Below are positions 16,486-25,238 of a DNA stretch of 41,489 nt, in pieces. Where the stretch lies: positions 1-41,489 of the forward strand of contig NZ_JACIJN010000016.1 in NCBI RefSeq assembly GCF_014199415.1. Direction: 5' to 3'. Position 1 is the first letter of the stretch, and each line of letters starts with the position of its first letter. Origin of the DNA: Sphingomonas endophytica. Lineage in GTDB: Bacteria; Pseudomonadota; Alphaproteobacteria; Sphingomonadales; Sphingomonadaceae. A program made the translations under genes and the position numbers. The notes below the pieces were generated by a model that saw only the letters and a list, made by a program, of their open reading frames with translations, had not been told where the DNA came from and ran no database searches.

Positions 16486-18294
16486 TTACTTGCCCCCGGC
16501 CTTCACCCAGTCGGCGATCTTCTTTTCCAGCACCGGCATCGGCAGCGCGCCGGTGTCGAGCACCTGCGCGTGGAAGCGGCGCGGATCGAAGCGTGTGCCG
16601 AGCGCCTTCTGCGCGTCCGCCTTCACGCGCGAGATCGTCAACTGCCCGATCTTATACGCCAGCGCCTGCCCAGGGATCGCGATGTAACGCTCGACCTCGG
16701 CGGTCGCGTCGGTTCGCGACATCGGCGAGTTGGCGAGCATATAGTCGATCGCCTGATCGCGCGTCCAACCCTTGGCGTGGATGCCGGTGTCGACCACCAG
16801 TCGCATCGCGCGCAGCATCTCGTCGTTCAGCCCGCCCATCCGCTGGTATGGATCGGTCTCCATCCCGAGCTGCGGCCACAGGGTCTCGGAATAGAGCGCC
16901 CAGCCTTCGACATAAGCGGTGTTGCCGCCGAAGCGCATGAACGCGGGCAGCGCGTCGTTTTCCTGCGCGAGGCTGATCTGGAAATGATGCCCGGGCACCG
17001 CCTCATGGAGATACAGCGTCTCCATCTCCCACATGTAGCGCGTCGGCAGGTCGTAGGTGTTGTAGTAGAAGACGCCGGGGCGCGAACCGTCCGGCGTGCC
17101 CGACTGATAGGAGCCGCCGGCGTCGGTCTTCTCCTTGAACGCCGGGACCGGGCGGATCTCGAGCCGCGTCTTGGGGATCAGCGAGAATTGCTCGCGCACG
17201 CGCGCATCGACACGGCGACCGATCGCTTCATAGCCCTCGCGGAGCTGGGTCGCCGACGACGGCTGGAAGCGCTTGTCGGTGCGCAGGAACGCGAAGAATT
17301 CCGGCAGCGTGCCGTTGAAGCCGACCTTGGCCTTTTGCGTCTCCATCTCGCGGGTGATCCGCGCGACCTCCGACAGGCCGAGCTTGTGGACCGCGTCGGC
17401 CTTGAGCGGCAGCGTCGTGTTCGATTCGATCAGATAATCGTAGAGCTTCGCGCCGCCCGGCATCGCCGACAGCCCGACGCTGTCGCGCGCGACCGGCAGA
17501 TACTCGTCCTGCAGGAAGGTGCGGAGCCGTTGCTGGACCGGGTTGAGCACCTCGCTGATCTGGCGCGTGTACGCTGCGCGCAGCCGGGTCTGGTCGGCGG
17601 CGGGGATCGCGGCGGGGAAGGTCTTGACCGGGCCGTAGAAAGGCGATGCCTCGACCCCGCCGGCAAGCAGATTGTCGAGCTGCCCGATCATGTTGCGGAC
17701 GACCAGCTTCGGCTGGACGATCCCGCTCTTCATGCCCTCGCGGAAGCGTGCGATCGCGGCGTCGATCTGCGCGGCATATTGCGCGTTGCGCTTCAGATTG
17801 CTGTCGTAATCGGCGACCGTCTTGAACGGTGCCGCGCCCTGCCCCGACGCCAGTTCGGGGTAGAAGGTATGCAGCCCGAAGAAATGGTCGAGCGGGCGGA
17901 CGATCTGCACCGCCATCAGATCGGGCGCATAGCCGCGCAGGTTCAGCTCGGCCTGCTGCTTGAAGACGTCGTAGGCGATCTGGTCGACCGGGGTCAGCCT
18001 GGCGCGGTCGATCGTCGCGAGCGTCGCGAGATCCTGCCGCGTCGCCGCTTCCTCGGCGGCGAGATGCGCGTCGGAGAAAAAGTCGCCGAGCTGGTCGGCG
18101 TAGCGCATGTCCCCGCGGAACAACGCCTGCACCGGGTTGCGGCGCAGGCTGCCCTCGTCGCTGTCATGGAAGAGCTGGCGGAGCCGCGCGTCGGCGCTGG
18201 CGGGCGTGGCGGCCGGGGCCGCGGGCGCCTGCGCCATCGTGGGCGCCGCGACCGAAGCGAGTAGTAGAGCGGCGGTGATCGAGAAACGCATCAT
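16486..18294 (-). CDS. Secreted DUF885 family protein (putative metallopeptidase)
   Basis: This 602-aa protein starts with a signal peptide (FSITAALLLASVAAPTMAQ), placing it in the periplasm or attached to the envelope. The family signature HEAVPGHH lies at residues 430-437, resembling a zinc-peptidase HExxH-type site; other family landmarks (YYNTYDLPTRYMWEMETL, AYVEGWALYSETL, RLVVDTGIHAKGWT) are present. DUF885 members are predicted carboxypeptidase-like enzymes with few characterised examples. Two ATGs (18294 and 18291) are adjacent, with AAGGAAG just upstream. The longer open frame beginning at 18477 is a translation through the R2 repeat and was not used. R2 copy 2 lies 36 nt before the start. 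Confidence 0.92.
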   Translation of the reverse strand: MMRFSITAALLLASVAAPTMAQAPAAPAATPASADARLRQLFHDSDEGSLRRNPVQALFRGDMRYADQLGDFFSDAHLAAEEAATRQDLATLATIDRARLTPVDQIAYDVFKQQAELNLRGYAPDLMAVQIVRPLDHFFGLHTFYPELASGQGAAPFKTVADYDSNLKRNAQYAAQIDAAIARFREGMKSGIVQPKLVVRNMIGQLDNLLAGGVEASPFYGPVKTFPAAIPAADQTRLRAAYTRQISEVLNPVQQRLRTFLQDEYLPVARDSVGLSAMPGGAKLYDYLIESNTTLPLKADAVHKLGLSEVARITREMETQKAKVGFNGTLPEFFAFLRTDKRFQPSSATQLREGYEAIGRRVDARVREQFSLIPKTRLEIRPVPAFKEKTDAGGSYQSGTPDGSRPGVFYYNTYDLPTRYMWEMETLYLHEAVPGHHFQISLAQENDALPAFMRFGGNTAYVEGWALYSETLWPQLGMETDPYQRMGGLNDEMLRAMRLVVDTGIHAKGWTRDQAIDYMLANSPMSRTDATAEVERYIAIPGQALAYKIGQLTISRVKADAQKALGTRFDPRRFHAQVLDTGALPMPVLEKKIADWVKAGGK

Positions 18295-18330
18295 GGGCTT
18301 CCTTCGGGTCGGACGGCACTCGCCTGACGC

Positions 18331-18405
18331 GTCATTGCGAGCGTAGCGAAGCAATCCAGGGCGTCCTGATCCGGCCCTGGATTGCTTCGCTACGCTCGCA
18401 ATGAC
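18331..18405. repeat. Palindromic repeat, family R2, copy 2
   Basis: A 75-bp copy with the same loop as copy 1 and GCGAAGCAA/TTGCTTCGC in the stem. It lies between the ATP synthase operon terminator and the DUF885 start, 36 nt before that start. A TTGACA (complement of 18420-18425) is on its upstream side as transcribed, so the repeat would lie at or just inside the transcript leader. Confidence 0.93.
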
Positions 18406-18480
18406 GAAAGAAGGTTCCTTGTCAACGCTGTCCCACCGTTGCTGCCAGCGGAAGAAACAGACTGCGCGAACGAGCAACCG

Positions 18481-18512
18481 CCCAAACGAAAACGGGCGCC
18501 GATGGCGCCCGC
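18481..18512 (-). terminator. Rho-independent terminator of the atp operon
   Basis: Read on the minus strand, GGGCGCC-ATC-GGCGCCC (18510-18494) is a perfect 7-bp stem with a 3-nt loop, followed by GTTTTCGTTT. It starts about 32 nt after the atpF stop, the expected position for an intrinsic terminator. Confidence 0.85.
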
Positions 18513-18542
18513 TCCGTCTCGGCGATCCCGAAGGCCGTCAGG

Positions 18543-19160
18543 TCAGTTGAGGCGCCCCACGCCGGAGATCGCGCGGTCGATCAGCGCGCGGTCGGCACCC
18601 GCGTCGTGACGCTCGGCGATCAGCGCCGCGGCGGCGGCAGTGGCCGCCTCGGCGGTGCGCGCGCGGACTTCGGCGATCGCCGCGCGCTCGGCGGCGGCGA
18701 TCTTGTCCTCGGCCATGCGCGTGCGACGCTCCATCAGCGCCTCGGTGTCGTGTTTGGCCTTCGCGAGGATCTCGGCCGCCTCGTGATGCGCATTGTCGCG
18801 CATCTTGGCGGCATCGGCCTCGGCACCACGAGCGCGCGCGGCATATTCGTCGCGCAGCGCCTCGGCTTCCTTGCGGAGCGCGGCGGCCTCGTCGAGCTGG
18901 TGGCGGATTTCGCCGATGCGCTTGTCGAGCATCGCGCCGATCGCCGCCGGCACCTTCCACACGACCATGCCGATCAGCACGACCAGCGCCGCGATGCCGA
19001 CCCAGCCGGTATCGTTGAGCCCGAGCGCGGTCGGCGCGGCGTGCGACTCGCCGTCACCGGCGCTGGTGCCGGCATGGATACCGCTGCCGTTCGCCATATC
19101 CTGATGCTCGAGCGGCTGTGCCTCGAGATCCTGCGCCAGCGTGGAAGTGGGATTAGCCAT
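18543..19160 (-). CDS. atpF: F0F1 ATP synthase subunit b
   Basis: This 205-aa peripheral stalk subunit has an N-terminal extension of about 50 polar residues, one membrane helix (VGIAALVVLIGMVVWKV, about 53-70), and a long Ala/Glu/Arg-rich helical stalk. In alphaproteobacteria two b-type subunits form the stator; this is the second, last in the operon. Its ATG overlaps the end of the b' gene by 8 nt, so the two are translationally coupled. The polar N-terminal extension (MANPTSTLAQDLEAQPLEHQ) is longer than in E. coli. An intrinsic terminator follows. Confidence 0.95.
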   Translation of the reverse strand: MANPTSTLAQDLEAQPLEHQDMANGSGIHAGTSAGDGESHAAPTALGLNDTGWVGIAALVVLIGMVVWKVPAAIGAMLDKRIGEIRHQLDEAAALRKEAEALRDEYAARARGAEADAAKMRDNAHHEAAEILAKAKHDTEALMERRTRMAEDKIAAAERAAIAEVRARTAEAATAAAAALIAERHDAGADRALIDRAISGVGRLN

Positions 19161-19647
19161 GATTGAGCTGCCTGCGGACCGCCTCGTTGGCGGCGTCCGT
19201 GGGGACCGCGACGCCCGACAGGCGCTGCACCAGCTCCTGCGCGGCTTCGGTCGCGATCGTCTGTACGTTGACCATCGCCGCCGCCTTGGCATTGCCGATG
19301 GCGACGTCGTGGTGCGCGACACGCTCCGCCAGATCGGCGTCGGCGCTGCGCAGCTGCGCCTCGGCCGCGGCCTGGGCGCGCGCCTTGGCAGCGGCGACCT
19401 CGGCCTGCGCCGCGGCGCGCGCGGCGTCCATGTCGGCATTCCATGCCGCCTCGGTCCGATCGGCCTCGACCCGCGCCGCCTCGGCGGTGGTGAGGTCCTG
19501 CGCGATCTGCGATTCGCGCAGCTCCATCACGCCTTGCACCCTGGGCACCATCATCTTGCCGATCCCGAAATACAGGATGCCGAAGGTGATGAGCAGCCAG
19601 AAGAGCTGAGAAGCGTAGGTGGCGGCGATCTGACTGATTTGAGGCAT
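19153..19647 (-). CDS. atpF': F0F1 ATP synthase subunit b'
   Basis: This 164-aa subunit starts MPQISQIAATYASQLFWLL, with the single membrane helix at residues 12-30 and a long coiled-coil stalk; VPRVQGVMELRESQIAQDL is typical of the b' branch. Together with b it holds F1 against the a subunit. The ATG at 19647 was chosen over 19695 because the protein then starts at the conserved hydrophobic N-terminus. It lies 61 nt after the atpE stop and overlaps atpF by 8 nt. Confidence 0.95.
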   Translation of the reverse strand: MPQISQIAATYASQLFWLLITFGILYFGIGKMMVPRVQGVMELRESQIAQDLTTAEAARVEADRTEAAWNADMDAARAAAQAEVAAAKARAQAAAEAQLRSADADLAERVAHHDVAIGNAKAAAMVNVQTIATEAAQELVQRLSGVAVPTDAANEAVRRQLNHG

Positions 19648-19708
19648 GGTGATCCGCTTTCCCAGGTCAGCCCCGCCCGACGCGGGCGGGACCATGTCGT
19701 CGGCGTGG

Positions 19709-19936
19709 TTACGCGACGAACACCAGGATGATCATCGTCACGAAGGCGAGCAGGCCCAGAAGCTCGGCACCGGCGAAGCCGATGAACAGGCGGCCCTGCT
19801 GGCCGTCGGCGGCACCCGGATTGCGCAGCGCACCTTCGAGGAAGGCGGCGAACACATTGCCCACGCCCAGCGCGGCAATGCCCATGCCGATCGCGGCGAG
19901 ACCGGCGCCGAGCAGCTTGGCGGCGTTTGCGTCCAT
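19709..19936 (-). CDS. atpE: F0F1 ATP synthase subunit c
   Basis: This 75-aa proteolipid forms the rotor ring. It has two hydrophobic helices separated by a polar loop with ALRNP at 36-40, and the proton-carrying acidic residue is Glu58 (FIGFAGAELLGLL). The helix 1 glycine pattern (GAGLAAIGMGIAALGVGNV) is the normal tight-packing one. Glu58, with no accompanying sodium-ligand pattern, points to proton rather than Na+ coupling. It lies between atpB and the b' gene. Confidence 0.97.
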   Translation of the reverse strand: MDANAAKLLGAGLAAIGMGIAALGVGNVFAAFLEGALRNPGAADGQQGRLFIGFAGAELLGLLAFVTMIILVFVA

Positions 19937-19976
19937 GATAATAACTCCCGTTGAAATTCAGTGGTGGAAAGGAAAC

Positions 19977-20765
19977 TCAGTGCAGGTTGACCGCGTCGTT
20001 CAGATAGACGCTGGTCAGCAACGCGAAAACATACGCCTGGATCGCCGCGACCAGCAGCTCCAGCAGCGTGATGCCGATCATCAGCACGAAGCTGGGCAGC
20101 GACACGATCGCGATATAGCCCAGCCCGAGATTGATGCCGTTGATGACGAACGCCGCCAGCACCTTGAGCAAAATGTGCCCCGCGGTCATCGCGACGAACA
20201 GTCGCAAGCCCAGCGAGAACGGACGGACGAGGAAGCTCAGCAGCTCAACGACGAAGATCAGCGGGATCATCGGCAGCGGCGTGCCGTGCGGCACGAACAG
20301 GCTGAAGAAATGGAAGCCGTGCTTCCCGAACCCGACGATCAGCACGATCGAGAAGCTGATGATCGCCAGCACACCGGTAACGGTCAGGTGGCTGGTGATC
20401 GTGAACGGGTGCCAACCCGGCACGATCCCGACCGGCATCAGCCCCAGCACGTTGGCGAACAGGATGAACATGAACAGCGAGAAGACGTAGGGGACGAAGC
20501 GCTTGCCCTCCGGCCCGACGTTCGAGACCAGCATGTTCTGGACGAAGCCGGTGAAGCCCTCCACCGCCGCCTGCCAGCGGCCGGGGACCAGCTCGCGCTT
20601 CATCCCGCCGAGCATGAACAGCCACAACGCGACCAGCGTGATGACCATCCACAGCGCCGAATTGGTGAACGACAGATCATAGCCGCCCACGATCCAGGGC
20701 CGACCGAGCACGGGCTCGATCAGGAACTGGTGCATCGGATCGATCTTGCCGCCTTCTGCCGCCAC
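19977..20765 (-). CDS. atpB: F0F1 ATP synthase subunit a
   Basis: This 262-aa subunit forms the proton half-channels next to the c-ring. The N-terminus MAAEGGKIDPMHQFLIEPVL-like stretch is typical of alphaproteobacteria. The essential arginine lies in the penultimate helix (PFSLGLRLFVAMTAGHILLK), followed by LGLGYIAIVSLPSFV and the final helix ELLVAAIQAYVFALLTSVYL. The start is taken as GTG at 20765, with GGGAA about 9 nt upstream; a GTG at 20786 is an alternative. It follows atpI by 26 nt. Confidence 0.95.
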   Translation of the reverse strand: MAAEGGKIDPMHQFLIEPVLGRPWIVGGYDLSFTNSALWMVITLVALWLFMLGGMKRELVPGRWQAAVEGFTGFVQNMLVSNVGPEGKRFVPYVFSLFMFILFANVLGLMPVGIVPGWHPFTITSHLTVTGVLAIISFSIVLIVGFGKHGFHFFSLFVPHGTPLPMIPLIFVVELLSFLVRPFSLGLRLFVAMTAGHILLKVLAAFVINGINLGLGYIAIVSLPSFVLMIGITLLELLVAAIQAYVFALLTSVYLNDAVNLH

Positions 20766-20791
20766 TGCGAGGTTCCCGTTTCTCACATACG

Positions 20792-21124
20792 TCAAGCGCC
20801 CGGATCGCCCGGACGCTTGCTCGTCAACCGAATGATTTGCCTGAACGCCACCGCGATTCCGAGGAACAGCATGACGATCAGTCCCCACGGCGCGGTGCCG
20901 ATCCAGCGGTCGATACACCAGCCGATCAGCGCCGATCCGACGAGACTTCCGATCAGGGCGGCGAGCACGCGATTGCCGAGCGAATACCCGGCATCCGCAT
21001 CGTCACGCACCGTTCCCTGCCGAACCGCTTCGTCCCGGCGCGCCTGTTCCAGTCGACGATCGAGCTGGGTCAGGCGCGGGTCGTCCGCGTCGTGGAAATC
21101 CCGTCCGGAACCGTTCTCCGCCAC
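20792..21124 (-). CDS. atpI: AtpI-like ATP synthase assembly protein
   Basis: This 110-aa protein has a charged N-terminal half (DPRLTQLDRRLEQARRDEAV) and two membrane helices (LGNRVLAALIGSLVGSALIG and PWGLIVMLFLGIAVAFR) of the AtpI type, thought to help c-ring assembly or Mg2+ supply. GTG at 21124 with GAGG 8 nt upstream was preferred over 21175, which lacks a ribosome binding site and would add residues absent from relatives. It is the first gene of the F0 operon. Confidence 0.9.
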   Translation of the reverse strand: MAENGSGRDFHDADDPRLTQLDRRLEQARRDEAVRQGTVRDDADAGYSLGNRVLAALIGSLVGSALIGWCIDRWIGTAPWGLIVMLFLGIAVAFRQIIRLTSKRPGDPGA

Positions 21125-21204
21125 GCAGCCACCCTCACCCTGGTTTTTTCTCGCCGGGGACACGGGTGCGCGCAAGCGGCGAGCAGCCCCGCCAAGGCCC
21201 CGCC

Positions 21205-21233
21205 CGGTTAGACGGGGGGTTAAGGGGTGTCAA
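21205..21233 (-). promoter_or_regulatory. Candidate promoter of the atp F0 operon
   Basis: Read on the minus strand, TTGACA (21233-21228) is followed after 17 nt by TAACCG (21210-21205). The -35 is consensus and the -10 is weak, which is common in alphaproteobacteria. It lies about 80 nt before the atpI start, with no other gene between. Confidence 0.5.
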
Positions 21234-21295
21234 CCGTTGCAAGCACGGGCGGATGGTCGAAGCCACCCTCACCGTCGCTCCTGCGCTCCCCTCCC

Positions 21296-21428
21296 CGTCG
21301 CTCCTGCGGAGGCAGGAGCCTATGGCTGTGTCGTGCCGGGAAACCTTTGACACAAGGAGGTCGGCGTATGTGTCAGACCGCAGCGCCCGACGGTACAGAC
21401 ATGGGCCCCTGCCTGCGCAGGGGCGACG
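21296..21428. repeat. Palindromic repeat, family R3, copy 2
   Basis: A 133-bp copy in the same orientation as copy 1: CGTCGCTCCTGCG... to ...CGCAGGGGCGACG, with ACAGACATGGG in the right arm and a central TGACACA/TGTGTCA hairpin. The left outer arm carries C-to-T changes not matched on the right (CTCCTGC against GCAGGGG), so its stem is slightly weakened. An extra partial arm (CGTCGCTCCTGCG) lies just before it at 21273-21285. With the atp promoter it accounts for most of the 339-nt gap between atpI and ydbL. Confidence 0.88.
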
Positions 21429-21463
21429 GCGTGGAACGGGACTGCCTTCCGCCTACTCCACTG

Positions 21464-21841
21464 TCAGACGCAGCGCGGGTCGCGTTGCGGCGCACCGGCG
21501 CCGCGCGTTTCCCATGCCCCGCCCGGCGTGCGATATTTCTCGCCCGGCTTGGTCTGTGCGATCAGGTTGCAGCCGCTGGTGAAGGCGAGCTGCTCGACGG
21601 TCGCACCCGACGCCTGCGCTTTCTGGGTATAGGCAGCCTTGCGCTGGATGTTGATGTTGCTGACCAGCGCGCGCAGCGACGCCGACCCGCTGCCGACCAC
21701 GCCGAGATAGCCGTCGGGCTGCTCGCCGACCTCGCCGGCCGCGCGCGCCGCGGCATAGGCGGGATCGCGCTGCGCCCAGGCGGCGACCGGCACCGCGACC
21801 GCGGCCAGCGCGGCGATCTGGACAAGGCTCTTCATACGCAT
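21464..21841 (-). CDS. ydbL: YdbL family periplasmic protein (DUF1318)
   Basis: This 125-aa protein has a signal peptide (VQIAALAAVAVPVAAWAQRDPAY) and the YdbL core: GEVGEQPDGYLGVVG, NIQRKAAYTQKAQASGATVEQ, and a C-terminal GCNLIAQTKPGEKYRTPGG. Enterobacterial YdbL is encoded with YdbH and YnbE, which together help maintain outer-membrane lipid balance. Here it is the last gene of the same trio, 3 nt after the ynbE stop. ATG at 21841 or the in-frame ATG at 21835 could be the start. Confidence 0.93.
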   Translation of the reverse strand: MRMKSLVQIAALAAVAVPVAAWAQRDPAYAAARAAGEVGEQPDGYLGVVGSGSASLRALVSNINIQRKAAYTQKAQASGATVEQLAFTSGCNLIAQTKPGEKYRTPGGAWETRGAGAPQRDPRCV

Positions 21842-21844
21842 GGC

Positions 21845-22060
21845 TTAGAAAATCCCCGGGTTCTGCTGGATCAGCGACTTGGCCTCATTGTCGAGACGGT
21901 ACACCACTTCCTGAGTCACGTTGATGTTGAGGTTGATCTGGATCGGCTTGTCGGGCGCGGAAATGTTCACGCACCCTCCCAGTCCGCCAGCCAGCGTCAG
22001 CATCGCCATCAGGGCATAGGTCGTGGGGCGCATCGCGTTCGTCAATCCTGTTGCCGTCAT
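21845..22060 (-). CDS. ynbE: YnbE family lipoprotein
   Basis: This 71-aa lipoprotein has a lipobox ending in Cys30 (LAGGLGGC) and the strongly conserved family tail: VNISAPDKPIQINLNIN, EVVYRLDNEAKSLIQQNPGI. YnbE is an outer-membrane lipoprotein that partners YdbH in enterobacteria and may extend its groove to the outer membrane. The ATG overlaps the ydbH stop (ATGA), indicating translational coupling. An internal ATG at 22033 is an alternative start. Confidence 0.94.
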   Translation of the reverse strand: MTATGLTNAMRPTTYALMAMLTLAGGLGGCVNISAPDKPIQINLNINVTQEVVYRLDNEAKSLIQQNPGIF

Positions 22061-25000
22061 GGTACATTCTCGCTTGCGGGCGGCTGAACGCCCGTCTTCC
22101 GGTTCTGCTCGTCGATCAAGGCCTGCAGGTTGCGCTTCACCAGCCGCTGCGGGTCGTAGAAGCTCGCCGCCGAATCGATCAGCCCACGGAATGGCGCGCG
22201 GATCGTGATGTTGAAGCGGATCGGCAGCCGCGTCAGCCGGCGTAGCAGGAAATTGCTCTTCGCGCCCGTCCCCTGCTTGATCCCGGTGAAGCTGACTCCG
22301 GTGACCATCTCGCCCGCCAATGGCCCGTTCATCTGCACGTCGAGGCTGCGGTACGTCAGCGAGCGCAGCGACTGGAAGGCGAGATTGCCCCAGACGCCGA
22401 GATCCTTCTCGGTCAGCTCGCCCAGATAGGCGATCGATCCGCCGCCCTCCCGCGCGGTCAGCCGCCCGTCCGCGATCCGCCCGCCCTGCTCGTCGAAGAT
22501 CATCGGCAGCACGCCGTCAAAGGTGCCGGTGGCGTTGAGGTTCGAGAAGTCGAACTGTTGCAGGAACTTGCCGGCATCCATCCCGTCGACGCGGAAGGTC
22601 ATCCGCCGCGCCGCATCCGATCCGAAGTCGAGCGTCGTGGGATCGAGCGTCAGCGTGCCGCCCGCGAACGGCCAGCGCGCGGTCTGGACCTGCACCTTGA
22701 GGTCGGGGAGCAAGCGATAGACGATCCGCCCGTCGGTCACCGCGATCCCCGGATTGATCGAAGTGACGGTCGCGACCTGATCTGGCGCGCTGACCAGCCC
22801 GAGCAGATCGGTGAAGCGGATCGTCCCCGCCAGTCCGGTGACCGGCCCGAACGCCGCTGCGAGGTTCATCGCGTCGGTCGAAAAGAGGCCGGTGCTGTCG
22901 ACCCGCTGCGGGGTCCAGCGGATCTGCCCCTCGCCGCGCATCGTTCCCGACACGTCGGCGATCACCCCGAACGTCAGCCGCGTGAGCAATTCGGGCTGGA
23001 ACCCCTTGGTGAAGGTGATCCCCGGCACCCTCAGCACAGCGGCGCCGCTGCCGCTCGACAGGCGATGATCGATCGCCAGCCTCGCGACCGGGGTGCCGGT
23101 GGTCGGCTCCACCAGTTGCCCGGTCGCGCGAATCGTCCCGCCGTCGAGCACGAAGGCGATGTCGCGCGCCGCCATCGGCTGGAATCGCGGCGTCGCGGCG
23201 GTGTCCGCGACGCGCAGCGCGCCGTCCAGCACCAGCCGCCGCCCGTCAAACCGCCAATTGCCCTCGCCCGCGCTCATCAGCAGCGGCACCGTCCCGACCT
23301 GTCCGCCACCGCCCGCGAACGTGCCCTGCGCGCCGCCGCCGGTGACCTGCCCGGCGAGCCGGGTGGCGGCGATGCGGGTCGTGCCGATCGTGGTCGCGAC
23401 ATCGGTCAGCACGAAGCCGCGATCCGCGAGCGCCAGCGTCGCGCCGCGGGTGTCGAGCCGGAACGCCGATCCGCCGAGCGTCCCGTCGAGCCGCGTCGCG
23501 CCGAGCCGCGCCCCGCCCTTGATACCGCTGCGGCTCACCTCGACCAGCGCCGCGCCCGTCGGGCACAGCCGCAGCGCGCCGCCGTCCAGCGTCAGGCTGG
23601 AGATCGCGAGCCGCTCGAACTCGATCGGGGTACAATCGCGATTGACGGTCAACTGGCCGCGCCGGTCCCACGCAGCGGCAATTGGGATGCGCAACCGCTC
23701 GACTCGCCCACCCGCCAGCGGCCCGCTCAAGGTCGCATCGGTCGCGATCCGTGTCGCGCCCTGCCCGCCGGTCGTGAATCGCACCGGGGTGAGCGTCAGC
23801 GCCGCGCCGTCGCGCGCATAGGGCGCGACCTGCGCCGTACCGCTGACCGCCGCGCCGGGCGCCGCCTGCGCAAGCCTGATCGTCGCGTCGGGTAACCCGC
23901 CGCCGCCCAGCGTCACCCGTCCGGCAAGCTGCACCCCGGCCGGGTGGCCGATCGTCACCGCGCCGTCGTCGAGCGTCGCGTGCGCGCCGGTCGCGGCGGT
24001 CACCGCCGCGCGCTCGACCGTCAGCAGCGTGCGGTCGCCGGTCGACAGCGCGAGTTCGGCGGCGAGCTGCAGGTCGCGGCTCGCGCGTGCCGCATCCTGC
24101 GCCGCCCCCGCCAGCAACGGTGCGACCGGCAACCCCGCCGCGCTATCGCCGAGCGTTGCGATCCCGCGCCGTCCGGCCGCCGACAGCGCGACATGCTGCG
24201 CGACCAGCCGCCCGGCGAGCGTCGCGCGACCGTTCGTCAGCCGCCATTGCCCGTGCCAGTCGGTCGCGCCGCTCGTCACCGCCGCGGTCTGCACGCCGTC
24301 CACCATCACGGTCCCGATCCCCGTGGTGCGGGCGGCGTCGCCACGGAAGCGTGTCGCCAGATTGACGTTGCGGAGCGTCGCCGCCGCCGCCTCGACGCGC
24401 GCTGCCGTCACTTGCGTCCGCCCGAACCAGCGGTCGAACCGCGGCGACAGACCGAGGTCGAGATCGCCCGCCACCGCCTGGGCCGCCGCGCCGTCGCAGG
24501 CGATCGCGGCGGCGCGCGCCGGCCCGGCGATCCGCGGCGCGGTGGCGGTCACGCGCAGCGCCATGTCGGCGTGCAGCGCACCGATCCGGCATCCCGCCAG
24601 CGTCAGCCGCGGCGCGTCAGCCGCCAGTCGCCCGCGAAACCCGTCGTTGAGCCGCCCGCGCCCGCTCAGCCGCAACGCCGCCGCGCCATAAGGCGTGTCG
24701 AGCGCGATCCGGGCGTCCGCCACGTCCACGTCGAGCACGGGCAGTGTCATCGGGCCGCCCGAAGAAGCGGGGAGCAGCCGGTCGATCACGCCGAGCGACA
24801 GCTTGCCGTCGCGTAGCCGCGCCGCGATGCGCACCTGTCCGGCGCGCACCGCGATCAGCTTCGGTCCGGCCAGCGTCAGGTCGGTCTGCGTCTCGATCCA
24901 GTCGGCAACCATATCGGGGTGTGCGGGATCACCGATCACGACGTCGGTCAGCCGCTGCCGTCCGAGCCCGAGATCGGCGATATGATAGCGGGCCGGCACG

Positions 25001-25128
25001 CCCTTGGCGGCCAGTTCCTTGTCGATCACCCGCGTCGCGATCGGCACGCGCGACAGCCACAGCCCGCCGCCGGCGGCGAGCGCCAGCACCGATACCGCCA
25101 TCGCAATGCGCCGCCCCGTGTCGCTCAC
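22057..25128 (-). CDS. ydbH: YdbH family AsmA-like intermembrane lipid transport protein
   Basis: This 1023-aa protein has an N-terminal membrane anchor (IAMAVSVLALAAGGGLWLSRV, about 8-27) and a very long, beta-rich Gly/Ala/Thr/Arg region typical of repeating beta-groove proteins. The C-terminal 300 residues match the YdbH/dicarboxylate-transport-like domain (SINPGIAVTDGRIVYRLLPD, GGTLTLDPTTLDFG, IFDEQGGRIADGRLTAREGG). In E. coli YdbH is one of three AsmA-like proteins (with TamB and YhdP) that carry phospholipids between membranes. The start is GTG with AGGG about 8 nt upstream. It heads the ydbH-ynbE-ydbL operon and diverges from radC over a 110-nt gap. Confidence 0.93.
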   Translation of the reverse strand: MSDTGRRIAMAVSVLALAAGGGLWLSRVPIATRVIDKELAAKGVPARYHIADLGLGRQRLTDVVIGDPAHPDMVADWIETQTDLTLAGPKLIAVRAGQVRIAARLRDGKLSLGVIDRLLPASSGGPMTLPVLDVDVADARIALDTPYGAAALRLSGRGRLNDGFRGRLAADAPRLTLAGCRIGALHADMALRVTATAPRIAGPARAAAIACDGAAAQAVAGDLDLGLSPRFDRWFGRTQVTAARVEAAAATLRNVNLATRFRGDAARTTGIGTVMVDGVQTAAVTSGATDWHGQWRLTNGRATLAGRLVAQHVALSAAGRRGIATLGDSAAGLPVAPLLAGAAQDAARASRDLQLAAELALSTGDRTLLTVERAAVTAATGAHATLDDGAVTIGHPAGVQLAGRVTLGGGGLPDATIRLAQAAPGAAVSGTAQVAPYARDGAALTLTPVRFTTGGQGATRIATDATLSGPLAGGRVERLRIPIAAAWDRRGQLTVNRDCTPIEFERLAISSLTLDGGALRLCPTGAALVEVSRSGIKGGARLGATRLDGTLGGSAFRLDTRGATLALADRGFVLTDVATTIGTTRIAATRLAGQVTGGGAQGTFAGGGGQVGTVPLLMSAGEGNWRFDGRRLVLDGALRVADTAATPRFQPMAARDIAFVLDGGTIRATGQLVEPTTGTPVARLAIDHRLSSGSGAAVLRVPGITFTKGFQPELLTRLTFGVIADVSGTMRGEGQIRWTPQRVDSTGLFSTDAMNLAAAFGPVTGLAGTIRFTDLLGLVSAPDQVATVTSINPGIAVTDGRIVYRLLPDLKVQVQTARWPFAGGTLTLDPTTLDFGSDAARRMTFRVDGMDAGKFLQQFDFSNLNATGTFDGVLPMIFDEQGGRIADGRLTAREGGGSIAYLGELTEKDLGVWGNLAFQSLRSLTYRSLDVQMNGPLAGEMVTGVSFTGIKQGTGAKSNFLLRRLTRLPIRFNITIRAPFRGLIDSAASFYDPQRLVKRNLQALIDEQNRKTGVQPPASENVP

Positions 25129-25238
25129 GCGCGCCCTGTCGGTTGCTGGCCTGCCTCGCTCATGGTTTCGCCGTCATAGGGCAGCGCGCGCGGGCCGTGC
25201 AATTGCGTGGCACCGCGAACCGACCTAGGCCGACGCTC

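Noticed and set aside
22558..24816. Large plus-strand frames over ydbH
   Set aside because: They are antisense to a clearly recognisable YdbH protein and have no family features.
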